Below are positions 1-5,238 of a stretch of DNA of 7,046 nt, piece after piece. The stretch spans positions 1-7,046 of the forward strand of contig JAFDIX010000562.1 of NCBI GenBank assembly GCA_019307805.1, given 5' to 3'. This DNA comes from Deltaproteobacteria bacterium (lineage in GTDB: Bacteria > Desulfobacterota > DSM-4660 > Desulfatiglandales > HGW-15). The notes under the pieces were generated by a model. That model searched no databases and was not told the DNA's origin. It saw nothing but the letters and a program-made list of their open reading frames with translations. Both the position numbers and the translations under genes were made by a program. Positions within the stretch are counted from its first letter, which is position 1; each line of letters begins with the position of its first letter.

Positions 1-246
1 CGAAAGGTATTGGCCTGTCTTAGTCCTGTATTGGATTGCCATATCCACCTTATCGTTACAGGGGGTGGCCTGAGTCTTGATGGAAAAGGTTGGATCGAAA
101 CAAACCCTAAATTTCTCATGCATCACGGGGACTTAAAGAAACGGTGGAAATACCAAATCACCACCCGAATGAAAAAAACCCATCGTCAGGGACAATGGCG
201 TTTTCCAAAAACCCTTAATCAGAACACAGAAGTTATCCGTTTTTGA
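1..246 (+). pseudogene. IS91-like HUH transposase fragment
   Basis: The frame is open from the left edge (Arg-Lys-Val-Leu-Ala...) to a TGA at 244-246. It contains CHIHLIVTGGG followed by LSLDGKGWIE. This resembles the core of IS91-family (Y2_Tnp) transposases, where a His-hydrophobic-His (HUH) metal-binding motif is followed by a GGGLS.DG..W block. The HUH histidines are encoded at 40-42 and 46-48. IS91 enzymes are rolling-circle transposases of roughly 300-400 residues with the nicking tyrosine or tyrosines well downstream of this block. Here only about 65 residues follow the motif before the stop, and the last part (RMKKTHRQGQWRF onward) diverges, so the tyrosine region is absent. I read this as a decayed, immobile remnant. 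The true start lies outside the window; the TTG at 10 is not a credible start. An intact small HUH protein is unlikely. No element end can be placed with confidence. Confidence 0.66.
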
Positions 247-282
247 CCATTATTCCATTGTTCCAACATTCCATTATTCCAT
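247..282. repeat. ATTCCAT-type spacer repeats
   Basis: The 12-base word CCATTATTCCAT occurs at 247-258 and again at 271-282. Between them lies the related stretch TGTTCCAACATT. The block starts immediately after the stop of the transposase remnant. It is AT-rich, non-coding, and resembles low-complexity ATTCCAT-type spacers that I associate with Desulfobacterota genomes. That association is from memory and is not tested here. No function can be assigned. Confidence 0.5.
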
Positions 283-285
283 GTG

Positions 286-355
286 GCTGGCATAAAAAAA
301 GATGCCACTAAAAACCCTTTGCTGGCATAAAAAAAGATGCCACTAAAAACCCTTT
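286..355. repeat. Perfect 35-bp tandem direct repeat (two copies)
   Basis: Two identical abutting 35-bp units lie at 286-320 and 321-355. Each begins GCTGGCAT, runs through seven A residues and ends CTAAAAACCCTTT. Each unit contains the inverted repeat TGGCAT/ATGCCA (6-bp arms, 8-base A-rich loop), so two identical small hairpins stand side by side, 33 bp upstream of the first gene's ATG. The unit is not a multiple of three and lies outside any supported gene, so it is not a coding repeat. It could be an operator duplication, a replication-slippage product or a fragment of a dispersed repeat. The sequence does not decide between these. Confidence 0.85.
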
Positions 356-388
356 CAATAAGTTGTAGAATTTCCGAGATGTTAAAAC

Positions 389-841
389 ATGGCTGATCAG
401 TCCAAAAAAGGCAAAAGCCTGCCACCCTATGAATTTAGGGTGGAGAGGGTGAAGATTCAGGAATTTGTTCAGGCCATCGGAGACCACAACCCGCTCTTCC
501 GGGACAGGAAATTCGCCATCGCTGAAGGATATCCGGATACCCCCTGCCCTCCGACCTTTTTTACTTCGGCTTTTCAGGAATTCACAGGGGCCTTTTTCCG
601 TGTTTTTGAAGAACTGGAAGTGAAACTGGAGAATGTCCTTCATGGAGAAGAGGAATACGAATACCTCGCAGAGGTTTATCCCGGTGAAATCCTGACGTGT
701 CATTTGTGTATCGAGTCGATTGTGGAAAAACAGAGCAAATCCGGAAAAATGGATTTCATCACCCTCAAGACATCCTTCATGAACCAGGCAGGTGAAGAAG
801 TCCTTCGCGCCAGATCTCTTATTATTGAAAGAATAATTTAA
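389..841 (+). CDS. FAS1-like dehydratase (MaoC_N hot-dog) subunit
   Basis: This 150-residue protein matches the N-terminal MaoC-dehydratase / FAS1-like hot-dog type (HadA-like). The run from about residue 15 (EFRVERVKIQEFVQAIGDHN) leads into PLFRD and, near residue 53, PCPPTFF, the usual order in that family. The position equivalent to the catalytic His of (R)-hydratases is Phe37 (GDHNPLF, with Asp32 and Asn34 kept). It is therefore probably not active alone. In mycobacterial HadAB the HadA subunit binds the acyl chain and HadB supplies the Asp/His pair, and by analogy this protein should pair with the product of the next gene, 18 bp downstream. The likely reaction is hydration of an enoyl-CoA or the reverse dehydration. 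The ATG is preceded by only a weak Shine-Dalgarno sequence (CCGAGA, about 9 bases upstream). It is the first gene of the cluster, after the repeat-bearing spacer. The substrate is unknown. Confidence 0.82.
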   Translation: MADQSKKGKSLPPYEFRVERVKIQEFVQAIGDHNPLFRDRKFAIAEGYPDTPCPPTFFTSAFQEFTGAFFRVFEELEVKLENVLHGEEEYEYLAEVYPGEILTCHLCIESIVEKQSKSGKMDFITLKTSFMNQAGEEVLRARSLIIERII

Positions 842-859
842 TACGGCAAGGTCCGGGAA

Positions 860-1282
860 ATGAACCAATATGTTGATTTTCGCAAGCTAAAGGTTGGAGA
901 AGCCCTACCCACTCGGGTAAACCCGCCCCTTACGAAGCTTCAACTTGTTCGCTATGCAGGGGCCGCCGGAGACTTCAATCCCATTCATACGGATGATGCC
1001 GCGGCCAAAACATCCGGCCTCGGAGGTGTAATCGCCCAGGGTCCCTTAATCATGGGTTTTGCAGGGAAGGCCGTCTGTCAGTGGGTCCCTAAGCGCCGAT
1101 TAAAAAAGTTCAAGGTCCGCTTTATGGGCATGTCCTTCCCCGGGGATATTATCACCGTCAGTGCCAGGGTAGCAGAAAATTTGGATACACGTGATGGCTT
1201 GAAAATACGCTGCGATATAACGGCCAGAGATCAGAATGAAGAAGTGAAGCTGACCGGACTATTCGAAGTACTACAAGCATGA
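860..1282 (+). CDS. MaoC-family (R)-specific enoyl-CoA hydratase
   Basis: This 140-residue single hot-dog protein is the usual length for stand-alone MaoC or HadB-like hydratases. The hydratase signature is clear: YAGAAGDFNPIHTDD around residues 32-46, with catalytic-type Asp38, Asn40 and His43. It is followed by a glycine-rich stretch, GLGGVIAQGPLIMG, near residues 53-66, which forms part of the hot-dog helix and active site. Family members add water across trans-2-enoyl-CoA to give (R)-3-hydroxyacyl-CoA, or run the reverse dehydration. The preceding protein lacks the His, so the two probably form one heteromeric enzyme with this as the catalytic subunit. The ATG follows the previous stop by 18 bp, with AAGG at 848-851 as a weak ribosome site. 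The end overlaps an upstream ATG of the next frame as ATGA, but the next gene's better start is 15 bp further on. Confidence 0.88.
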   Translation: MNQYVDFRKLKVGEALPTRVNPPLTKLQLVRYAGAAGDFNPIHTDDAAAKTSGLGGVIAQGPLIMGFAGKAVCQWVPKRRLKKFKVRFMGMSFPGDIITVSARVAENLDTRDGLKIRCDITARDQNEEVKLTGLFEVLQA

Positions 1283-1289
1283 GGAGGAG
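1283..1289 (+). promoter_or_regulatory. Ribosome binding site deciding the first SDR start
   Basis: GGAGGAG lies 7 bases before the ATG at 1297. The other in-frame ATG, at 1279, lies upstream of this site and has no comparable purine run before it. This favours a start at 1297, giving MRLKDKSAIVTG, the normal short lead into an SDR Rossmann fold. Confidence 0.8.
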
Positions 1290-1296
1290 CAAATCC

Positions 1297-2037
1297 ATGA
1301 GACTCAAGGACAAATCAGCCATTGTGACGGGCGCTGCACGAGGCATCGGCGAGGCCGTTGTCTATCGCTTCATCGAAGAAGGTGCCAGGGTCACCCTGTG
1401 CGATGTGGACGAGACGCGATTGGCGGAAGTGGAAAAGACCGTAAATGATATGAATGGCGTCTGCCGTATCGCTGCCGGTGACATTGTGGACAGGGAATTT
1501 GTCAGGGATATGGTGAATGATACTGTGAAAGAGTTTGGAACGCTGGATGTCATGGTCAATAATGCGGCTATTACCAGGGATGCCATTCTGCACAAAATGA
1601 CCGAAGAACAGTGGGACCAGGTCATGGAGGTCAACCTCAAGGGCACATTTAATTGCCTTCAAGCAGCTGCCCTCTATATGAGGAGCCAGGAGAAGGGAAC
1701 CATTATCAACGTCTCTTCGACATCCCGATTCGGCAACATCGGGCAGCTCAACTATTCCGCCTCCAAAGGGGGCGTGGTTGCCATGACCCGGACGGCTGCC
1801 AAAGAACTGGCCCGTAAGAGGGTGACCTGTAACTGCATTTCGCCCGGCACCATCTGGACGGATATGATGAAACCCATTCCGGAGAAGGTGCTTGACGGAT
1901 TCAGGGCCGGAGTCCCCCTGGGCAGGTTCGGCGATCCCAAGGAAGTGGCAAATCTCTGCCTATTCCTGGCATCTGACGAGGCATCCTATATCACGGGGCA
2001 GACCATTAACTGTGACGGTGGCTCGTTCATGGCATAG
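1297..2037 (+). CDS. SDR-family 3-hydroxyacyl-CoA / 3-oxoacyl dehydrogenase, NAD type
   Basis: This 246-residue classical short-chain dehydrogenase is the usual FabG-like length. Visible motifs are the cofactor loop TGAARGIG (11-18), NNAA (88-91), Asn113 in VNLKGTF, Ser140 in NVSS, and Tyr153/Lys157 in YSASK, so the whole catalytic tetrad is present. The C-terminal part has the usual PG motif (ISPGTIWTD) and the ending ITGQTINCDGG. Asp36 at the end of the second beta strand (VTLCDVD) is the usual NAD(H)-selecting residue, which suits a catabolic alcohol dehydrogenase better than biosynthetic NADPH-linked FabG. In context it should oxidise the hydroxyacyl-CoA made by the hydratase just upstream; FabG-type enzymes normally handle the (R) isomer. 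That substrate is inferred. The gene is translated from the strong GGAGGAG site and is followed 11 bp later by a second SDR. Confidence 0.88.
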   Translation: MRLKDKSAIVTGAARGIGEAVVYRFIEEGARVTLCDVDETRLAEVEKTVNDMNGVCRIAAGDIVDREFVRDMVNDTVKEFGTLDVMVNNAAITRDAILHKMTEEQWDQVMEVNLKGTFNCLQAAALYMRSQEKGTIINVSSTSRFGNIGQLNYSASKGGVVAMTRTAAKELARKRVTCNCISPGTIWTDMMKPIPEKVLDGFRAGVPLGRFGDPKEVANLCLFLASDEASYITGQTINCDGGSFMA

Positions 2038-2048
2038 GAGATAGAGGT

Positions 2049-2801
2049 ATGGAAATAAACCTTGAGAATAAGGTAGCCGTGGTCACCGGCGGGGGAAGAG
2101 GCATCGGAAAGGCCGTAGCCCTTGCTCTGGCAGAGGCAGGGGCAGACGTGGTTCTGGCAGCACGAACCCTTTCCCAGCTCGAAGAGGTTGCTGACCTGGT
2201 GCGTTCAATCGGGCGTCGCTCCCTCCCGGTCGCAATGGACGTCACGGACAAGAAAGCGGTTGAAAGTCTCATGTCCAAGGCTGTTGAAGGCTTGGGAGGT
2301 CTGCACATCCTGGTGAACAATGCTGCTATCATGTCCCCATCTCCAATCTTGGAGACTACGGAAGAGGACTGGGACAGGGTCATTGCCGTTAACCTGAAAT
2401 CCTGTTTTCTATGCACCCGGGCTGCCGGCCGGTTCATGATAGAGCAACAATACGGAAAAATTATCAATATGGCTTCTACCGGGGGCGTTATTGCCGGCCC
2501 CAACAATGCCTCATATCATGCCAGCAAGGCAGCCATTATCCACTTCACCAGAGCAGTCGCTATAGAGTGGATAAGGCATAATATCAATGTCAACGCCATT
2601 GGTCCGGGCACCGTTGATGCACCCCTGGCGGATAAATTTATCCAAAAGGGATCCAGGGATGTGATGCTGAAAGCTGTACCCATTAAGCGATTTGCAGACA
2701 CCACTGAAATAGCCAATCTCGCCCTCTTCCTCGCTTCTGATCTGTCAAACTATATGGTTGGAGAGCATGTGATTATCGACGGCGGGTTGACAATTCCATA
2801 A
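2049..2801 (+). CDS. SDR-family oxidoreductase, NADP-type fingerprint
   Basis: This 250-residue classical SDR carries TGGGRGIG (13-20), NNAA (90-93), Asn115 in VNLKSCF, Ser143 in NMAST and Tyr156/Lys160 in YHASK, so it should be catalytically competent. It has the GPGTV and MVGEHVIIDGG C-terminal features. It differs from its neighbour at the cofactor site: Ala38-Arg39 (VVLAART) stand where the first SDR has Asp36-Val37, a pattern usually linked to NADP(H). The two genes are therefore probably not redundant. This one may act in the opposite direction, on another intermediate, or on a ring or side-chain hydroxyl. The ribosome site AGGAG (2036-2040) overlaps the TAG stop of the preceding gene, which suggests coupled translation. 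A 59-bp gap without a clear terminator follows. Substrate and exact EC class cannot be read from the sequence. Confidence 0.86.
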   Translation: MEINLENKVAVVTGGGRGIGKAVALALAEAGADVVLAARTLSQLEEVADLVRSIGRRSLPVAMDVTDKKAVESLMSKAVEGLGGLHILVNNAAIMSPSPILETTEEDWDRVIAVNLKSCFLCTRAAGRFMIEQQYGKIINMASTGGVIAGPNNASYHASKAAIIHFTRAVAIEWIRHNINVNAIGPGTVDAPLADKFIQKGSRDVMLKAVPIKRFADTTEIANLALFLASDLSNYMVGEHVIIDGGLTIP

Positions 2802-2860
2802 ATGAATAGGTCCAATTTAAAAGCCTATCCTTGGGTACTTTCTTAAGAGGTTCGAAGATA

Positions 2861-3965
2861 ATGGATTTTGAACTCACCAAGGAGCAGAAGGATATCAAAA
2901 TGGCTGCCCGGGAATTTGCTGAGGGTGAATTCCCTCCGGTGGCGAAACAGTGCGATGAAGAAGAGAAGCTGGATATGGACCTGCTCGAAAAGGCCCGGGA
3001 ACTGGGTTTTGTGGGCGCCTATATACCAGAGGAATATGGGGGTCCCGGTCTGAGCTTTTTTGAAAAGGCCCTCATTGTTGAGGAATTCTGGAGGGTGGAC
3101 CCCGGACTTGCCCAGGCCATTGTCTGTGTTACCTTTGGGGCGGAAATTGTCATCGATTTCGGCACCCGGGAACAGAAAAAGGCATACCTGACTCCATTGG
3201 TAGAGGGAAACGCCATCATGGCCACGGCCATCACCGAGCCCGATGCAGGATCGGATGTCACCTGTGCCCAGACCACCGCCGTCAGAGATGGAGATGAGTA
3301 TGTCATAAACGGGACAAAGATGTTTATCTCCAACGGTACACTCGCCGATTATGTCCTCGTGTTTTGCAAGACCCATCCCGATGAACCCAGCCGCCGAGGC
3401 CAACAAGCTCACCAATAAACTGGGAATCCGTGCCTCCGATACGGCTGAACTGGCATTCAAGGATGTTCGCGTACCCGCGGCAAACCTCATAGGAAAGGAA
3501 CAGGAAGGGTTCAACCAGATTCTCGACCTGTTTAATCGAGAACGCATTACCGTTGCCGCCCAGGGCACCGGTCTGGCCCAGGGGGCCCTGGAGCAGGCGA
3601 TTCGACACATCTCCCAGAGGGAGCAGTTCGGCAGGAAGATTTCGTCCAATCAGGCCGTCCGATTCAAGATCGCTGAAATGGCCACACTCATTGAAGCGGG
3701 ACGGGCCCTCTATTACCGGGCGGCCTGGTCCATCGATAGCGGCCAGGAGGATCATGCCCTTATCGCCATGGCCAAATGGTTCTGCGCTCAGAACGCGGTT
3801 ACCGTGGCCCAGGAGGCGCTCCAGATGCACGGGGGATATGGATTCCTCAATGAATACGACATCGCCCGCTTTTACCGTGACTGCAAAATCGTTGAGATCT
3901 ACGAAGGGACAAAAGAGATTGAGAAGATTGTCATTGCCAATGCACTCTTAGGAAAGGCAAAGTAG
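2861..3965 (+). pseudogene. Acyl-CoA dehydrogenase, frame-broken with internal deletion
   Basis: The first frame starts at ATG 2861 (AAGAGG at 2845-2850) and ends at TAA 3416-3418. It carries the N-terminal helical domain (ELTKEQKDIK, then YIPEEYGGPGLS at 54-65) and the start of the beta domain, with the FAD-contacting ITEPDAGSD (124-132) and MFISNG (154-159). The homology then continues in another frame from about 3396: EANKLTNKLGIRASDTAEL, then the C-terminal helical domain with REQFGRK, QMHGGYGF and IYEGT. The IYEGT Glu (codon 3903-3905) is the family's catalytic base. The usable parts are about 177 and 189 residues, while family proteins run about 380-390. Roughly 17-20 codons, a strand of the beta domain, therefore appear to be missing, in a length that is not a multiple of three. 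Intact, it would oxidise an acyl-CoA to enoyl-CoA and pass electrons to ETF. It is either a recent pseudogene or an assembly error; everything else looks well preserved. Confidence 0.85.
3389..3400 (+). other. Lesion site in the acyl-CoA dehydrogenase
   Basis: Up to the Ser-Arg codons at 3389-3394 the first frame follows the family pattern (THPDEPSR). From the GAG at 3396 the family pattern resumes in the +1 frame (EANKL). The frame change requires a net deletion length equal to 2 modulo 3, or an equivalent insertion. The short GC-rich string CAGCCGCCGAGGC sits at the joint. The exact breakpoint cannot be fixed without an intact relative. Confidence 0.7.
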
Positions 3966-4013
3966 ATATGAATCTCAATTTTTACTGAAATGAAAGGAGG
4001 TGGTAAGTTTTAA

Positions 4014-4041
4014 GCGACAAGGCTGAGGTGCCGAGTATACT
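4014..4041 (+). promoter_or_regulatory. Candidate sigma70-type promoter for the TRAP genes
   Basis: TATACT at 4036-4041 matches the -10 consensus at five of six positions. GCGACA at 4014-4019 matches TTGACA at four of six, with a 16-base spacer. Transcription would begin near 4048 and give a leader of about 60 bases before the binding-protein gene. Consensus matches of this quality occur by chance, so this is tentative. Confidence 0.3.
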
Positions 4042-4097
4042 CTTGCGCGTTCGTCTTCGGCAGAGATCGTCTTTAGAAAGCGTACTGCAATTTCTTT

Positions 4098-4104
4098 AAG
4101 GAGG
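4098..4104 (+). promoter_or_regulatory. Strong ribosome binding site of the binding-protein gene
   Basis: AAGGAGG ends 6 bases before ATG 4111 and 9 before the adjacent ATG 4114. Both starts are usable and differ by one Met. The near-perfect match suits a highly expressed secreted binding protein. Confidence 0.75.
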
Positions 4105-4110
4105 TGCAAA

Positions 4111-5127
4111 ATGATGGGAAAGAAAATTCTGGCAATCGCAGGCAGCATTTGTATCATTTTGATATGGGTAGCTATACAGCTCATGGCAACACCCACATCA
4201 GCCCAAGCAAAGGAGTTGAGCTTTTCTATACATTTCGGGCCAAAGGTTTCCCTGTCTCGCTATGTGTTTGTACCCTTTGCCGAGGAAATCAAGAAGCGTA
4301 CCAATGGACAATACACGGTGAAGATTTATTATGGCGGGACTTTGGCAAAGGTAAAGGATGCCTACAATGCAGTAGAGAAAGGCATCGTCGACATGACTTA
4401 CACCCAGCACGCCCACACTCCGGGCCAATTTCCGCTGGTGGGTGTCATGGGACTGCCCTTTCTGACGCCTTCCACCCAGGTCTCCACCATGGTCCTCCAT
4501 GGGCTCTATAAGGAATTCCCGGAGATAAGGAAGGAACACGATGATGTGCATCTCCTGTACCTCTGGTCCACCCTGCCCATTGAAATCCATACTGTAAAAA
4601 AGCCTGTTCGGAAGCTGGAGGATATAAAGGGACTTAAAATAGCGACCCATGCATCAGCCAGAGCGGCGGTGGAAGGGTTGGGAGCCGTCCCGGTCGTTAT
4701 GGGTACCCCTGCCTTTTATCCAAGCCTGGAAAAGGGGGTGGTAGATGGTGTAGCCATTGCCTGGGGAGCATGGAAGGGGTGGAGGCTGTATGATGTGACA
4801 AAATATCATACAAATGCCCACATTAGCACCTGGCCCTGTGTCATAGCCATGAATATGAACACCTGGAACAGCCTTCCTCCGGATATCCAGAAGATAGTCA
4901 CGGAAGTGGCGGCCAATGGTCCCGCATGGCACTGTACAACTGTTACCAATATACTCAAAGAAGCCGTTGCCATCGCCAAGGAGCGTGGTCAAGAAATCTT
5001 TGACCTTTCACCAGCGGAATTTGCAAGGTGGAAAGCGACAGGTAAACCTGCATACGGCAAATGGGTATCCAAGATGAATGCCAAGGGGCTCCCCGGTCAG
5101 GCGGTGTTGGACGAGGCCCTTATGTAA
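4111..5127 (+). CDS. dctP: TRAP transporter substrate-binding protein (DctP family)
   Basis: This 338-residue protein is the usual DctP length. Residues 1-33 form a signal peptide: MMGKK, a hydrophobic stretch (ILAIAGSICIILIWVAI), then SAQA just before Lys34, the likely signal-peptidase site. The mature protein follows the DctP plan, with FAEEIKKRTNGQYTVKIYYGGTL (about 57-78, interrupted by no gaps), AVEKGIVDM (87-95), PIEIHTVKKPV (156-166), EDIKGLKI (170-177) and SLEKGVVDGV (205-214). It would capture an organic acid in the periplasm and deliver it to the membrane subunits encoded just downstream. In most family members GLKIR places an Arg that binds the ligand carboxylate; here the residue is Ala178 (GLKIAT), with Arg184 nearby. 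The ligand mode may therefore be unusual. The gene has its own strong ribosome site and possibly its own promoter. A perfect hairpin follows its stop. Confidence 0.93.
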   Translation: MMGKKILAIAGSICIILIWVAIQLMATPTSAQAKELSFSIHFGPKVSLSRYVFVPFAEEIKKRTNGQYTVKIYYGGTLAKVKDAYNAVEKGIVDMTYTQHAHTPGQFPLVGVMGLPFLTPSTQVSTMVLHGLYKEFPEIRKEHDDVHLLYLWSTLPIEIHTVKKPVRKLEDIKGLKIATHASARAAVEGLGAVPVVMGTPAFYPSLEKGVVDGVAIAWGAWKGWRLYDVTKYHTNAHISTWPCVIAMNMNTWNSLPPDIQKIVTEVAANGPAWHCTTVTNILKEAVAIAKERGQEIFDLSPAEFARWKATGKPAYGKWVSKMNAKGLPGQAVLDEALM

Positions 5128-5238
5128 ATCACTACAAGAGAAATGAGCCCCATCACGGTCCTTCCCCCCTATAAAGGGGGGAAGGAAAGAGGGAGTGTTT
5201 CCGCCGTTACTGCGAAAAAAGTGTGGGAGGCTATCCTT
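5128..5238 (+). other. Intercistronic gap in the TRAP operon
   Basis: This 111-bp non-coding stretch between the binding-protein and permease genes contains the perfect hairpin at 5159-5186 and the permease ribosome site GGGAGG (5225-5230). I see no promoter or small gene in it. Confidence 0.6.
5159..5186 (+). promoter_or_regulatory. Perfect 12-bp-arm hairpin between dctP and the permease gene
   Basis: TCCTTCCCCCCT at 5159-5170 pairs perfectly with AGGGGGGAAGGA at 5175-5186 around an ATAA loop. No U-run follows on either strand, so it is not a standard intrinsic terminator. A stable stem just after a binding-protein gene commonly protects the upstream mRNA from 3' decay or attenuates the membrane genes, making the binding protein more abundant than the permease. 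It also resembles short C/G-tract palindromes that occur as dispersed repeats in many genomes. Both readings are inference. Confidence 0.75.

Larger units (their letters stand above)
3966..4110 (+). other. Spacer between dehydrogenase and TRAP genes
   Basis: This 145-bp stretch holds no supported gene. It has two mini-frames, MNLNFY (3968-3988) and MKGGGKF (3990-4013), a strong Shine-Dalgarno-like AAAGGAGGTGG (3993-4003) with no start codon at a normal distance, a candidate promoter, and a 6-bp inverted repeat TGCCGA/TCGGCA (4029-4034 and 4057-4062) with a 22-base loop. There is no convincing terminator. Confidence 0.5.

Noticed and set aside
286..355. CRISPR-like repeat
   Set aside because: There are only two units, directly abutting with no spacers, and no cas genes.
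286..355. Sigma54 promoter suggested by TGGCAT
   Set aside because: The GC element does not fall at the required distance from GG on either strand.
308..868. Minus-strand open frame (186 codons) opposite the first hydratase gene
   Set aside because: It is the antisense shadow of a recognised hot-dog gene and runs into the non-coding 35-bp repeat. No family resemblance was seen.
1279..1296. ATG at 1279 as start of the first SDR
   Set aside because: It overlaps the previous stop and lies before the GGAGGAG site. The ATG at 1297 has the right spacing and gives the standard N-terminus.
2806..2828. Inverted repeat ATAGG/CCTAT between the second SDR and the dehydrogenase
   Set aside because: A 5-bp stem with a 13-base loop is too weak to call as a terminator or operator.
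2831..2860. TTG at 2831 as start of the acyl-CoA dehydrogenase
   Set aside because: The ATG at 2861 has AAGAGG at suitable spacing and begins MDFELTKEQ, the usual N-terminus. The ten extra residues look untranslated.
2843..3649. Long minus-strand open frame (268 codons) opposite the acyl-CoA dehydrogenase
   Set aside because: The + strand shows clear family motifs in both halves. The antisense translation has no recognisable domain and runs across the lesion only by chance.
4029..4062. Terminator after the acyl-CoA dehydrogenase
   Set aside because: The TGCCGA/TCGGCA arms are only 6 bp around a 22-base loop and lack a U-run.
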